This document shows positions 50,834-60,678 of a stretch of 64,000 bases of DNA, piece by piece. Source of the stretch: Vibrio thalassae (GTDB lineage: Bacteria > Pseudomonadota > Gammaproteobacteria > Enterobacterales > Vibrionaceae); contig NZ_OANU01000123.1 of assembly GCF_900089835.1 (NCBI RefSeq), positions 186,001-250,000 on the forward strand, given 5' to 3'. The translations under genes and the position numbers were made by a program. The notes under the pieces were generated by a model. That model saw only the letters and a list, made by a program, of their open reading frames with translations. It was not told where the DNA came from and did not search any database. Positions within the stretch are counted from its first letter, which is position 1. Every line of letters starts with the position of its first letter.

Positions 50834-51885
50834 TGGCAAACGAGATCGTGGCAGCAAATGGCGGCCAACTTGCAGAAACCAGTGTCGACATTTCTAGCAT
50901 TGGCGGAGATGAAAAAGCGGCTATTTTGCTGCTCAGTTTGAATGAATCCGATGCGGCCAGCATCATTCGTCATCTTGAACCTAAACAAGTTCAGCGTGTG
51001 GGTAGTGCGATGGCGAAAGCCAGCGATCTGAGCCAAGACAAAGTGGGGGCGGTTCACCGCGCCTTCTTAGAAGATATCCAGAAGTACACCAATATTGGTA
51101 TGGGTAGCGAAGACTTCATGCGCAATACCTTGGTAGCTGCATTAGGTGAAGATAAAGCCAACAACCTTGTGGACCAAATCCTTCTGGGAACAGGCTCCAA
51201 AGGTTTGGATTCATTGAAATGGATGGATCCGCGTCAAGTTGCCAGCATCATTGTTAACGAACACCCACAAATTCAAACTATCGTACTTTCTTACTTGGAA
51301 GCTGATCAATCAGCAGAAATTCTTTCTCAGTTCCCTGAGAGAGTTCGTCTTGATTTGATGATGCGTATTGCGAACTTGGAAGAAGTTCAGCCGTCTGCCT
51401 TAGCAGAACTGAACGAAATTATGGAGAAGCAGTTCGCAGGCCAAGCAGGCGCTCAAGCCGCGAAGATTGGTGGTCTGAAGGCGGCGGCAGAGATCATGAA
51501 CTACCTCGACAACAACGTCGAGGGCATTCTTATGGATCAAATCCGCGACCAAGACGAAGATATGGCTACTCAGATTCAAGATCTTATGTTTGTGTTCGAG
51601 AACCTTATCGAAGTGGACGACCAAGGTATTCAGAAGCTGCTTAGAGATGTACCACAAGATGTGCTGCAACGTGCGCTTAAAGGCGCGGATGAGGGGCTCA
51701 AAGAGAAAATTTTCAACAACATGTCAAAACGTGCTGCTGATATGATGCGTGAAGATATCGACGCGATGCCACCAGTGCGAGTTGCTGATGTTGAAACGGC
51801 GCAAAAAGAAATTCTCACGATTGCTAGACGAATGGCGGACAACGGTGAGCTGATGCTTTCTGGTGGCGCGGATGAGTTCCTATAA
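50833..51885 (+). CDS. fliG: FliG, motor switch protein
   Basis: A 350-residue C-ring protein that interacts with the PomA stator. N-terminal domain ILLLSLNESDAASIIRHL, middle domain with EHPQIQTIVLSYLEADQSAE, and the C-terminal torque helix with charged residues (QRALKGADEGLKEKIFNNMS, KRAADMMREDIDAM). The N-terminal about 12 residues are longer than in enterobacteria, as in vibrios. Confidence 0.96.
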   Translation: MANEIVAANGGQLAETSVDISSIGGDEKAAILLLSLNESDAASIIRHLEPKQVQRVGSAMAKASDLSQDKVGAVHRAFLEDIQKYTNIGMGSEDFMRNTLVAALGEDKANNLVDQILLGTGSKGLDSLKWMDPRQVASIIVNEHPQIQTIVLSYLEADQSAEILSQFPERVRLDLMMRIANLEEVQPSALAELNEIMEKQFAGQAGAQAAKIGGLKAAAEIMNYLDNNVEGILMDQIRDQDEDMATQIQDLMFVFENLIEVDDQGIQKLLRDVPQDVLQRALKGADEGLKEKIFNNMSKRAADMMREDIDAMPPVRVADVETAQKEILTIARRMADNGELMLSGGADEFL

Positions 51886-51929
51886 CAACTGTTAACCTAT
51901 TCATTTAGAAGAATAAAAGGGAAGGCTTG

Positions 51930-52730
51930 ATGTCTGGAGATAGAAAACGTGGCTTTTTGCGTCCGTCAGAAGACAATACCATAGAGTCTGCTCATTCTTG
52001 GGGATTACCCGATTACACACCACAAACTCATCAACACGCCAAAGAAACGGCCCTGAATTACGATCCTAGTTGGGGGCCTATCGAAGAAGTAACGGCTGAC
52101 GAAGAGCCGTTAATGCTTACCGAAGAACAGATTGAGCAAATCAAACAAGGTGCATACCAAGAAGGCTTATTTCAAGGTCAAGAAGCCGGCTTTCAACAAG
52201 GCTACGACAAAGGTAAGGAAGAGGGAACTCAAGCAGGGCATGCGGAAGGACTTGAGCTAGGCAAAGCAGAAGGGGTTGCCGCTGGCGAAGAGTATATCAA
52301 GCAGCAAGTTGACATCTTCATGGCGATGGCGAACCAATTTGCTCAACCGTTAGAGCTGATGAACACCCAAGTTGAAAAACAGCTGGTTGACATGGTGCTA
52401 GCGCTAACCAAAGAAGTAGTCCATGTTGAGGTCAAAACTAATCCGCAAGTCATTCTCGACACGGTGAAACAATCGGTTGAAGCCTTACCTATTGTTGGTC
52501 ATGCCATCACACTCAAGCTTCATCCTGCTGACGTTGATATTATCCGTGCCGCCTATGGTGATGGAGAGCTTGATATCCGTAACTGGACATTGGTCATCGA
52601 ACCATCATTGAATCGTGGTGATGTGTTTATTGAGGCAGGCGAGTCTAGTGTGAGCTACCAGCTTGAAGAGCGCATTAAAAGCGTATTACAAAGTTTTTGT
52701 GGAACCAATCGCCATCAGGGAGGCGAATGA
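51930..52730 (+). CDS. fliH: FliH, export ATPase regulator
   Basis: A 266-residue protein with an N-terminal variable region, a Gly-rich GxxxG helix (QEGLFQGQEAGFQQGYDKGK and on, about 73-112) typical of FliH/HrpE, and a C-terminal FliI-binding domain. The ATG at 51930 is preferred over the TTG just before it because of GGGAAGG. It overlaps the fliI start. Confidence 0.93.
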   Translation: MSGDRKRGFLRPSEDNTIESAHSWGLPDYTPQTHQHAKETALNYDPSWGPIEEVTADEEPLMLTEEQIEQIKQGAYQEGLFQGQEAGFQQGYDKGKEEGTQAGHAEGLELGKAEGVAAGEEYIKQQVDIFMAMANQFAQPLELMNTQVEKQLVDMVLALTKEVVHVEVKTNPQVILDTVKQSVEALPIVGHAITLKLHPADVDIIRAAYGDGELDIRNWTLVIEPSLNRGDVFIEAGESSVSYQLEERIKSVLQSFCGTNRHQGGE

Positions 52731-54052
52731 TGCAAGCTCTTGCCGAGCGTCTAGCCAATTACAAAGTGGAAGGGCACAAATCTCGCGCGATTGCCTCTGG
52801 AAAATTGGTTCGTGTGGTGGGCTTAACCCTCGAAGCTATTGGTTGCAAAGCGCCCATCGGTAGTGTGTGCAAAGTGGAAACCATGCATGGTGAAATGGAT
52901 GCTGAAGTCGTAGGGTTTTCCGGAGAGCACTTATATCTGATGCCAAGTGAGCAGATCATCGGTGTTTTACCTGGCGCTCGAGTCACTCCAATAACTTCTG
53001 ACGCTGGGCTTCCTGTCGGTATGGAATTACTTGGTCGGGTCATCGATGGTGTGGGCAACCCGCTTGATGGGCTCGGTGAGATTTATACTGACCAACGCGC
53101 ATCATTTAATGCCCAGCCTATCAACCCGTTAGCGCGTAAACCCATTTCCGAACCACTCGATGTGGGGCTTAAAGCCATAAATGGCTTACTGACTGTCGGT
53201 AAAGGCCAGCGTATTGGTCTGTTTGCCGGTTCTGGCGTCGGAAAATCGGTCACTCTAGGTATGATGACCCGCGGGACGACCGCACAAGTGGTTGTAGTGG
53301 GGCTGATAGGTGAACGTGGACGAGAAGTAAAAGAATTTATTGAAGAGATTCTTGGCAGCTCTGATCGTGAGCGTTCAGTGGTCGTTGCTGCGCCAGCAGA
53401 TGCGTCACCGCTTATGCGGCTTAAAGGCTGCCAAACCGCGTTAACCATTGCTGAATATTTTCGTGATCAAGGGCTGGATGTCTTACTCCTTATGGATTCA
53501 TTGACTCGTTTTGCACAGGCCCAGCGTGAGATTGCGCTTTCAGTGGGAGAGCCACCGGCAACCAAAGGTTATCCGCCATCGGTATTTGCTAAGCTTCCCG
53601 CATTGGTTGAGCGAGCTGGTAACGGTGATGTAAATCAAGGCTCAATTACCGCATTTTTTACCGTTCTTACTGAAGGCGATGACTTGCAAGATCCTATCGC
53701 TGACGCGGCAAGGGCTATTTTAGATGGACACATCGTCCTTTCACGAGAAATGGCTGATGCAGGCCACTATCCGGCTATTGACATTGAGAAATCAGTGAGT
53801 CGAGTGATGCCACAAATTACTGATGACCAGCATGTGTTAATGTCGAAAGCGGTTAGACAAATATTGTCTGTTTGTCGTAAGAACCAAGATCTTGTGTCTA
53901 TTGGCGCTTACAAGCCTGGAACTGATCCAGCGATTGATAGCGCATTTACGCTCAAGCCGAAACTGGATCAATACCTCCAACAAGGTATGCGCGACACCGT
54001 CCCATATGATATGTCCCTCAGCATGTTGAAACAGCTATTGCAGGTAAACTGA
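52730..54052 (+). CDS. fliI: FliI, flagellar export ATPase
   Basis: A 440-residue F1-beta-like ATPase. Walker A GLFAGSGVGKSVT, VVVGLIGERGREVKEFIE, Walker B LLLMDSLTRFAQAQREIAL and the PPATKGYPPSVFAKLP loop. The start is at ATGATG (52727 or 52730) following GGGAGG; both overlap the fliH stop. Upstream codons in frame lie within fliH. Confidence 0.95.
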   Translation: MQALAERLANYKVEGHKSRAIASGKLVRVVGLTLEAIGCKAPIGSVCKVETMHGEMDAEVVGFSGEHLYLMPSEQIIGVLPGARVTPITSDAGLPVGMELLGRVIDGVGNPLDGLGEIYTDQRASFNAQPINPLARKPISEPLDVGLKAINGLLTVGKGQRIGLFAGSGVGKSVTLGMMTRGTTAQVVVVGLIGERGREVKEFIEEILGSSDRERSVVVAAPADASPLMRLKGCQTALTIAEYFRDQGLDVLLLMDSLTRFAQAQREIALSVGEPPATKGYPPSVFAKLPALVERAGNGDVNQGSITAFFTVLTEGDDLQDPIADAARAILDGHIVLSREMADAGHYPAIDIEKSVSRVMPQITDDQHVLMSKAVRQILSVCRKNQDLVSIGAYKPGTDPAIDSAFTLKPKLDQYLQQGMRDTVPYDMSLSMLKQLLQVN

Positions 54053-54059
54053 GTCAACA

Positions 54060-54503
54060 ATGGATAATGCTCTTGATTTCCTACTAGAACAAGCCAAAGA
54101 CAGTGAACAACAGGCGGTATTGGCACTGAATAAAGCACGTTCAGAGCTTGAAGACTATTACCGGCAAGTTAGGCAAATTGAACAATACCGCTTGGATTAC
54201 TGTAATCAGCTTGTAGAGCGCGGTAAAGTCGGGCTAACTGCCAGTGAATATGGTCACTTAAATCGCTTTTTAACTCAGCTTGATGAAACGTTAACCAAGC
54301 AGAAGTCTGCGGAGAGTCACTTCAAACAACAGGTGGAAGATTGCCAAGACTACTGGCAAAACACGCGCAAACAACGCTGTTCTTATGAGTGGTTGATTGA
54401 TAAGAAACACAGAGAAAGGCAGCAATTAGAACAAAAGATGGAACAAAAACAGATGGACGAGTTCTCTAATTTGCTTTTTGCTCGCCGTCGTTCTCAGCGT
54501 TAA
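54060..54503 (+). CDS. fliJ: FliJ, export chaperone-escort protein
   Basis: A 147-residue coiled-coil protein, Glu/Gln/Lys-rich (AKDSEQQAVLALNKARSELE and the tail ERQQLEQKMEQKQMDEF), the size and form of FliJ that acts as stalk of the FliI ring. Seven bases after fliI. Confidence 0.92.
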   Translation: MDNALDFLLEQAKDSEQQAVLALNKARSELEDYYRQVRQIEQYRLDYCNQLVERGKVGLTASEYGHLNRFLTQLDETLTKQKSAESHFKQQVEDCQDYWQNTRKQRCSYEWLIDKKHRERQQLEQKMEQKQMDEFSNLLFARRRSQR

Positions 54504-54531
54504 TCGTTGCTCATGTATTTGAATCGATATT

Positions 54532-54547
54532 CGGTATAAATTTTGCA
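54532..54547 (+). promoter_or_regulatory. Sigma-54 promoter for fliKLMNOPQR-flhB
   Basis: CGGTATAAATTTTGCA with GG-N10-GC spacing, 77 bases before fliK. Confidence 0.83.
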
Positions 54548-54624
54548 TTGTTCCATGCTATCAGTATGAACGGCGGCAATTTGCCACCCCAATTATTTAA
54601 CTCCTCTTTACGGGCCTTAATGGA

Positions 54625-56283
54625 ATGAGTCTGGCAATTACTAACAACAGTATTTCAGCAACACCTAATACTAAGTCTAGTGACAAAACCACGGTTGTCG
54701 ATTCTGCAGATAATGCGGAGCAGTCAGGCTTTTTTGATACGCTTAAAAATGCGATTTCTTCAGAAAATACTGAGGAAAAACAAAAGGCTGAAGGAAGGCT
54801 AGGTGTTGAGGCAGCCAACTCTCATGCGATAGAGGCGTCATTAGGTGAAGAGGATGCCGAGGTTCTAAGCACAACGGCGCAAGAAGCAGAGTCGTTAACG
54901 CCTGCAGCAGGGGCGAAAAGTCAAACAGAGACAAGTGTTGATGAGGACCCTGATGAGAGTGTCAAAAACATGGCGCCAGAGTCCGCTGTTGTCGTGTCTT
55001 CTCACCGCGATACGCTTAACCTCGCTTCTGAGGGAAGTGTTGAAGCTAAAAAAACCGTCAGTGACAGTGCGCAATTGCTCAGCCGTTTAGACGAGTCGAA
55101 TAGCGCGTTAAAGCCCAAAAACAACGCCGCATTGTCACAAACGGAGAGTGACTTATCAGACGCTGCGGTACTCGGTGCGGCCACTGCCAGTACTCAACAT
55201 CCGAAGCGAGTCGAACCATTGGGTGAACCGACGATACCTTTGGATATCAATAGTTCTTCACTTACTCAACAACACCAAAATAGTCCAGAAACAAATGCTG
55301 CAACCGACGATATGGCGACTGAGCAAATCGCTGTGTTAACGGGTGCTTCAGGTTCGACGATGCAAACCGCAACTGGTTTAGAGACGAAAGCCATTAATGT
55401 CGATGGTGAATCGAAAAACAGCACGCAGAGCCAAATTGCATGGACCAAAGCGAATGCTGAACATGCGACTAAGATAGACCCTAAGAGCCTCGTTGCCACG
55501 ACGGTCGCGGCTGATAAATTGCATTCCAGCCATGGACCCGGTGCGGCGTTAACGGCTTCAGCGCCTTTAGCAAGCACTCTACCAGTCAATTCTGCGAGTC
55601 ACTCAAGTTCAGATGTGGCATTGACGGCGAGTATGTTGGCCACAAATACGTCAGTAGAACATAGCCAAGTTAACCATCCGACGTTGTCTACGGCTGGTGC
55701 AAGTTTTACAGGTGTGCAGAAACCATCGGCTATGACTGGTCTTGGGCAAGTCAACGAACTCCCTGAAGGTATAACCCATGCTGCAACTGGTGCTACTGCA
55801 AATCAGTTGAGAGCAGAACAGTCGCAACCACCTACGAACGTGCAGTCACCACTCATGCTGACTAAAGACAACGCTAGCGACCAAGTGGCAGAGCGTGTAC
55901 AAATGATGATGGCCAAAAACTTGAAGCATGTGGATATTCGTTTAGATCCGCCTGATTTGGGGCGAATGCAGATTCGCATGAGCTTAAACAATGACTCTGC
56001 GACAGTACATTTTACGGTTCAAAACCAGCACACCCGCGATATGGTTGATCAGGCCATGCCAAGGTTGCGAGAGATGTTGTCTCAACAGGGCATTCAGTTA
56101 GCGGATTCATCGGTACAACAGCAGAGTCAAGGGCAGCAGCAACGTCATGCTTCTCAAGAATCTGGTGGTTCTGGTTCACACGCTAATGGACGAACTCATC
56201 AAGGTTTGGACGAGTCAGAGCAGGGTGTCAATTTAGAAGTGAACATCGCCAAGAAAACAGATGGTATTAGTTACTACGCGTAA
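54625..56283 (+). CDS. fliK: FliK, hook-length control protein
   Basis: A 552-residue molecular ruler. The long N-terminal part (about 1-420) is Ser/Thr/Ala/Glu-rich and low in complexity; the C-terminal Flg_hook domain (about 425-515) has DIRLDPPDLGRMQIRMSL and VHFTVQNQHTRDMVDQAMP, and the tail is Gln-rich. Length is in the range of Vibrio FliK. It switches export from hook to filament proteins through FlhB. Confidence 0.92.
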   Translation: MSLAITNNSISATPNTKSSDKTTVVDSADNAEQSGFFDTLKNAISSENTEEKQKAEGRLGVEAANSHAIEASLGEEDAEVLSTTAQEAESLTPAAGAKSQTETSVDEDPDESVKNMAPESAVVVSSHRDTLNLASEGSVEAKKTVSDSAQLLSRLDESNSALKPKNNAALSQTESDLSDAAVLGAATASTQHPKRVEPLGEPTIPLDINSSSLTQQHQNSPETNAATDDMATEQIAVLTGASGSTMQTATGLETKAINVDGESKNSTQSQIAWTKANAEHATKIDPKSLVATTVAADKLHSSHGPGAALTASAPLASTLPVNSASHSSSDVALTASMLATNTSVEHSQVNHPTLSTAGASFTGVQKPSAMTGLGQVNELPEGITHAATGATANQLRAEQSQPPTNVQSPLMLTKDNASDQVAERVQMMMAKNLKHVDIRLDPPDLGRMQIRMSLNNDSATVHFTVQNQHTRDMVDQAMPRLREMLSQQGIQLADSSVQQQSQGQQQRHASQESGGSGSHANGRTHQGLDESEQGVNLEVNIAKKTDGISYYA

Positions 56284-56317
56284 CGCGAGTAATCTCATGG
56301 AAAAGTAGAACAATACA

Positions 56318-56812
56318 ATGGCAGAAGAGACTTTAGAACAATCAAAAAATAGCAAGAAGTTGTTGATCATTATAGTCGCAGCGCTGATTTTGCTGCTTGC
56401 GGTAGGCGGAGCGGCTTATTGGTTACTCGACTCAAATAGCACACCAGCGAGTGCACCTGCTTCTAAGGGAGGCGGCGTTACCGCACCTGTTGACCCTATT
56501 TCCTACGTCAATATTGCTCAACCTTTTATCTTTAACGTCACCGGTAAACAGCGTGACCGAGTTGTGCAAATTAAAGCGCAGCTGATGGTGCGTGGCCAAG
56601 ATAACGAAGAAACGGCTCGTTATCATTCGCCACTGATTGAAAGTACCCTATTGTCGACGTTCGCATCAGCGACGGTCGAGCAACTGCGCAGCACAAATGG
56701 CCGCGTTGAATTACGTGACCAAGCCACCGCAGATGTTCAAGCCAGTTTGTCTCAGGTTGTCGGTAAGCCTGTAGTCGAAAGAGTGTTATTTACCGATTTT
56801 GTAATTCAGTAG
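56318..56812 (+). CDS. fliL: FliL, stator-associated basal body protein
   Basis: A 164-residue single-TM protein (KLLIIIVAALILLLAVGGAA, about 14-33) with a periplasmic stomatin-like domain ending VVGKPVVERVLFTDFVIQ. In Vibrio it forms a ring around the PomAB stator and supports high-load torque. Confidence 0.93.
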   Translation: MAEETLEQSKNSKKLLIIIVAALILLLAVGGAAYWLLDSNSTPASAPASKGGGVTAPVDPISYVNIAQPFIFNVTGKQRDRVVQIKAQLMVRGQDNEETARYHSPLIESTLLSTFASATVEQLRSTNGRVELRDQATADVQASLSQVVGKPVVERVLFTDFVIQ

Positions 56813-56819
56813 GTATTGT

Positions 56820-57869
56820 GTGACCGATTTATTAAGCCAAGACGAAATCGATGCGCTTCTTCACGGAGTTGACGATGTCGATGATGTTGAAGATGAGTTA
56901 GATCAAGACCCCAATGATGTGGTGCATTTTGATTTCTCGTCGCAAGACCGCATTGTACGTGGTCGAATGCCTACGCTCGAACTTATCAATGAACGTTTTG
57001 CGCGCCATATGCGAATTAGCTTGTTCAATATGCTTCGTAAAACCGCTGAGGTGTCGATTAACGGCGTTCAGATGATGAAATTTGGTGAATACCAAAACAC
57101 CCTATACGTGCCAACAAGCTTGAATATGGTGCGTTTTAGACCGCTAAAAGGGACCGCTCTTATTACGATGGAAGCTCGTTTAGTTTTCATCTTAGTGGAG
57201 AACTTCTTCGGTGGTGACGGTCGTTTTCACGCCAAGATTGAGGGTCGTGAATTCACGCCTACCGAACGTCGTATCATTCAGTTGCTAATGAAAACCGTTT
57301 TTGAAGACTACAAGGAAGCTTGGTCGCCAGTAATGGGTGTTGAGTTTGAGTATTTGGACTCAGAAGTGAACCCAAGCATGGCGAATATTGTCAGCCCAAC
57401 GGAAGTGATTGTGGTCAGCTCGTTCCATATTGAAGTGGATGGCGGTGGTGGCGATTTCCACGTGGTGATGCCGTATTCCATGGTGGAGCCGATTCGCGAG
57501 TTACTCGATGCCGGTGTTCAATCAGATAAGATGGAAACTGATGTCCGTTGGAGTAGTGCCCTACGTGAAGAGATCATGGACGTGCCGGTGAATTTTCGCG
57601 TAAACCTACTCGAAAAAGACGTATCACTTCGCGATCTTATGGAGTTGCAAGCTGGAGATATCATTCCTATCGATATGCCGGAAAATGCCACCATGTTTGT
57701 TGAAGAGTTACCAACGTTCCGAGTGAAGATGGGACGAACTGGCGAGAAAGTTGCCGTACAAATTTCCGAAAAAATAAGACGTCCAGATGTAGTGAAAACC
57801 GATTTAGCTTTCCTTGGTAAGGATATTATGGCTGAGTTGGAACATGTGGAAGACGCAGACGAAGAATAA
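56820..57869 (+). CDS. fliM: FliM, motor switch protein
   Basis: A 349-residue C-ring protein. GTG start gives MTDLLSQDEIDALLHGVDD, with the CheY-P-binding EIDALL motif. The CheC-like middle domain includes LELINERFARHMRISLFNML and the GGG loop; the C-terminal SpoA domain follows (VNLLEKDVSLRDLMELQAGD). Confidence 0.96.
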   Translation: MTDLLSQDEIDALLHGVDDVDDVEDELDQDPNDVVHFDFSSQDRIVRGRMPTLELINERFARHMRISLFNMLRKTAEVSINGVQMMKFGEYQNTLYVPTSLNMVRFRPLKGTALITMEARLVFILVENFFGGDGRFHAKIEGREFTPTERRIIQLLMKTVFEDYKEAWSPVMGVEFEYLDSEVNPSMANIVSPTEVIVVSSFHIEVDGGGGDFHVVMPYSMVEPIRELLDAGVQSDKMETDVRWSSALREEIMDVPVNFRVNLLEKDVSLRDLMELQAGDIIPIDMPENATMFVEELPTFRVKMGRTGEKVAVQISEKIRRPDVVKTDLAFLGKDIMAELEHVEDADEE

Positions 57870-57887
57870 CCAGAGTAGATATAAATA

Positions 57888-58298
57888 ATGACGATAAGTG
57901 ACGACCAAAAACTTGCAGATGAATGGGCAGCAGCATTAGGCGAAGACCCAATGGCACCGGATATTGATGTGGATGAAGTTCTAGCCGCACCATTAGACGA
58001 ACTCAAAGATTCGCCAGCGCCTATTTCAGAGGATGAACGTCGTAAACTGGATACGATTATGGATATTCCAGTCACCATCTCTATGGAAGTGGGACGTTCA
58101 CAAATCAGCATCCGTAACTTGCTTCAATTGAACCAAGGTTCGGTGGTTGAACTTGACCGTATTGCTGGAGAGTCACTGGATGTCATGGTCAATGGCACTT
58201 TGATTGCTCACGGTGAAGTGGTTGTAGTCAACGATAAATTTGGTATTCGTTTGACGGATGTCATCAGTCAAACTGAGCGAATTAAGAAGTTACGTTAG
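57888..58298 (+). CDS. fliN: FliN, motor switch protein
   Basis: A 136-residue protein with an acidic N-terminal stretch and the C-terminal SpoA domain (VTISMEVGRSQISIRNLLQL, NQGSVVELDRIAGE, VVVVNDKFGIRLTDVI). Forms the base of the C ring with FliM. Its stop is one base before the fliO ATG. Confidence 0.96.
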   Translation: MTISDDQKLADEWAAALGEDPMAPDIDVDEVLAAPLDELKDSPAPISEDERRKLDTIMDIPVTISMEVGRSQISIRNLLQLNQGSVVELDRIAGESLDVMVNGTLIAHGEVVVVNDKFGIRLTDVISQTERIKKLR

Positions 58299-58299
58299 T

Positions 58300-58731
58300 A
58301 TGGCGATAAAACGTTTGTCCAGCGTTGTGTTAGTGGCAGTTGCTATGGGAGGGCCTTCCATGGCCGTAGCCTCTCAAGAGAGTCCTGCACTTAACACATC
58401 GGGTTCTCCATTTGACCTAGCGACTACGCTCGGTTCTTTAGTGTTAGTCATTCTGATTATTCTTGGTTTGGCATGGGTGTTAAAACGCATGAAAGTGCCA
58501 TCGCTGGTTAATCAGCAAGGTCTTAAGATTGTTAGGCAGATACCGGTTGGGACCAAAGAACGTATTGCCATAGTACAAGCGGGTGAAGAACAGTTTTTGG
58601 TGGGTATTACCTCCCAGTCTATTCAACTGATTTCCAAGTTAGAGACGCCTTTAGCGGAAGATGATTTATCTCAGCCTGCTTTTGCGGCGCAGTTATCGAA
58701 ACTGATGAAGAAACCGAATCCTCATGACTAA
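58300..58731 (+). CDS. fliO: FliO, export-gate assembly protein
   Basis: A 143-residue protein with a signal-like N-terminus (LSSVVLVAVAMGGPSMAVAS), one TM (LGSLVLVILIILGLAWVL, about 47-64) and a cytoplasmic tail (RQIPVGTKERIAIVQAG, FLVGITSQSIQLISKL). Start at 58300; a frame extension reaches into fliN. It overlaps fliP by eight bases. Confidence 0.92.
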   Translation: MAIKRLSSVVLVAVAMGGPSMAVASQESPALNTSGSPFDLATTLGSLVLVILIILGLAWVLKRMKVPSLVNQQGLKIVRQIPVGTKERIAIVQAGEEQFLVGITSQSIQLISKLETPLAEDDLSQPAFAAQLSKLMKKPNPHD

Positions 58732-59587
58732 TTTGATGCGACTGATTTTCATCTGTTTGATGCTGTTTATTACCCCATTGTCTTGGGCAGAAGACAATGG
58801 GGCAACCCCTGTACTCAATACTGCGGCGTTAGATTCGGGCGTAACAGTTACCGCTATGCAGAATGACCGAGGTGCGGCTGGCAGCGCTACGTCAAACTCG
58901 TATGGTACTGGGCCAGGTATCCCAGCTTTCACCATGAAGACCAATCCTGATGGCAGCGAAGACTACTCAATAAATTTGCAAATCCTGGCATTGATGACCA
59001 TGTTGGGCTTTTTGCCTGCCATGGTTATTTTGATGACCTCATTCACTCGCATCGTTGTGGTGATGTCGATATTGCGTCAAGCAATGGGTCTACAGCAAAC
59101 ACCGTCTAATCAGGTGATCATCGGCATTGCGATTTTCTTAACGTTTTTTATCATGTCGCCAGTACTGAATCAGGTGAATGAGCAAGCGATTCAACCCTAT
59201 TTGAACGAACAAATCACCGCAAAAGAAGCCTTTGATCAGGCACAGGGCCCAATGAAGTCCTTTATGCTGAAACAGACACGGGTCAAAGATCTAGAAACGT
59301 TTGTTGAAATGTCCGGTTCGACGGCACAAAACCCAGAAGATGTGTCGATGGCGGTATTGATTCCGGCGTTCATTACTTCAGAGCTGAAGACCGCGTTTCA
59401 AATCGGCTTTATGTTGTTCTTACCATTTTTGATTATCGACCTTGTCGTAGCATCGATATTAATGGCGATGGGTATGATGATGCTGTCACCGATGATTGTA
59501 TCGCTGCCATTTAAATTGATGTTGTTCGTGTTGGTGGATGGATGGAACTTAATACTGTCCACACTGGCCGGCAGTTTTGCGTTGTAG
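58724..59587 (+). CDS. fliP: FliP, export gate core protein
   Basis: A 287-residue protein with a cleavable signal peptide (MRLIFICLMLFITPLSWA), a variable periplasmic stretch to about residue 80, then the four-TM FliP domain: LALMTMLGFLPAMVILMTSF, TPSNQVIIGIAIFLTFFIM, and ELKTAFQIGFMLFLPFLIID. The start region M-T-N-L-M leaves two Met candidates. Confidence 0.95.
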   Translation: MTNLMRLIFICLMLFITPLSWAEDNGATPVLNTAALDSGVTVTAMQNDRGAAGSATSNSYGTGPGIPAFTMKTNPDGSEDYSINLQILALMTMLGFLPAMVILMTSFTRIVVVMSILRQAMGLQQTPSNQVIIGIAIFLTFFIMSPVLNQVNEQAIQPYLNEQITAKEAFDQAQGPMKSFMLKQTRVKDLETFVEMSGSTAQNPEDVSMAVLIPAFITSELKTAFQIGFMLFLPFLIIDLVVASILMAMGMMMLSPMIVSLPFKLMLFVLVDGWNLILSTLAGSFAL

Positions 59588-59600
59588 CTGGAGATAACCG

Positions 59601-59870
59601 ATGACTCCAGAGGTATTTGTCGAACTGTTTAGAGATGCGTTGTGGATGGTGCTGATTCTTGTCTGCGCCATTGTTGTCCCAAGCCTTCTTGTTGGTTTAG
59701 TGGTGGCGATTTTCCAAGCGGCAACGTCAATCAACGAACAAACGTTGAGCTTCTTACCAAGATTAATAGTGACCATTTTGGCGCTGATTGGTTTTGCTCA
59801 CTGGGGTACTCAGATGATGATGGAGTTTTTCTATGAAATGATAGAAAGGCTGCCACAAGTTCTCTGGTAA
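59601..59870 (+). CDS. fliQ: FliQ, export gate protein
   Basis: An 89-residue two-TM protein: TPEVFVELFRDALWMVLIL, LVGLVVAIFQAATSINEQTL and SFLPRLIVTILALIG are standard FliQ blocks. Gaps of 13 and 7 bases to fliP and fliR. Confidence 0.95.
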   Translation: MTPEVFVELFRDALWMVLILVCAIVVPSLLVGLVVAIFQAATSINEQTLSFLPRLIVTILALIGFAHWGTQMMMEFFYEMIERLPQVLW

Positions 59871-59877
59871 TTGAATT

Positions 59878-60660
59878 GTGGAGTACCCAACCAGCGCTGT
59901 ACTTGAATGGCTCGGCAACTATTTTTGGCCGTACGTCCGTATCTCTGCCATGTTAATGGTAATGTCGGTGACCGGGGCCAACTTCGTGTCGCCGAGAATT
60001 CGATTGTTTTTAGGGCTTGCACTGACACTCGCGGTTATGCCTTCTATCCCGGCTGTCCCACAATCCATCGAACTGCTTTCTTTTCAGGGCTTTCTCACCG
60101 TCGCGGAACAGATACTAATCGGCACTGCGATGGGGATGACCACCGTTTTTATGATACAGACGTTTGTTATGCTAGGTCAGATTCTTGGTATGCAATCGAG
60201 TCTGGGTTTTGCGTCTATGGTTGACCCTGCAAATGGGCAAAACACGCCTTTGCTTGGTCAGTTATTTATGTTCCTTGCCACCATGTTTTTCTTGGCAACG
60301 GATGGGCATTTAAAAATGATTCAGCTGGTGGTAATGAGCTTCAAGACTTTGCCTATCGGCTCTGGACATCTTTCTAGTGCTGACTTTAGCGAAATGGCCG
60401 GATGGTTAAGCATTATGTTTCAAACCGCTTTGAGCATGGCCTTAGCTGGGATTATCGCACTATTAACGGTGAACTTGTCGTTTGGTGTCATGACGCGTGC
60501 AGCGCCGCAGCTCAACATCTTCTCTCTTGGTTTTGCCTTTGCATTGTTGATCGGTTTGATGATCTGTTGGTACATCATGGCTGGCTTGTATAGTCATTAC
60601 CAATTGTATTGGCTTGAAGTGGAAGGTCAGGTATGTCGCTTGATCGACCTTACGTGTTAA
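59878..60660 (+). CDS. fliR: FliR, export gate protein
   Basis: A 260-residue protein with six TM segments; GTG start gives MEYPTSAVLEWLGNYFWPYV. Blocks GQILGMQSSLGFASMVDPAN and GVMTRAAPQLNIFSLGFAFA are typical. Precedes flhB by 18 bases. Confidence 0.95.
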   Translation: MEYPTSAVLEWLGNYFWPYVRISAMLMVMSVTGANFVSPRIRLFLGLALTLAVMPSIPAVPQSIELLSFQGFLTVAEQILIGTAMGMTTVFMIQTFVMLGQILGMQSSLGFASMVDPANGQNTPLLGQLFMFLATMFFLATDGHLKMIQLVVMSFKTLPIGSGHLSSADFSEMAGWLSIMFQTALSMALAGIIALLTVNLSFGVMTRAAPQLNIFSLGFAFALLIGLMICWYIMAGLYSHYQLYWLEVEGQVCRLIDLTC

Positions 60661-60678
60661 GGGAATAGGAGGCTGACG

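Noticed and set aside
57518..58111. 197-codon minus-strand frame opposite fliM and fliN
   Set aside because: Ser/Ile-rich shadow of two certain genes on the plus strand, with no ribosome site or family likeness.
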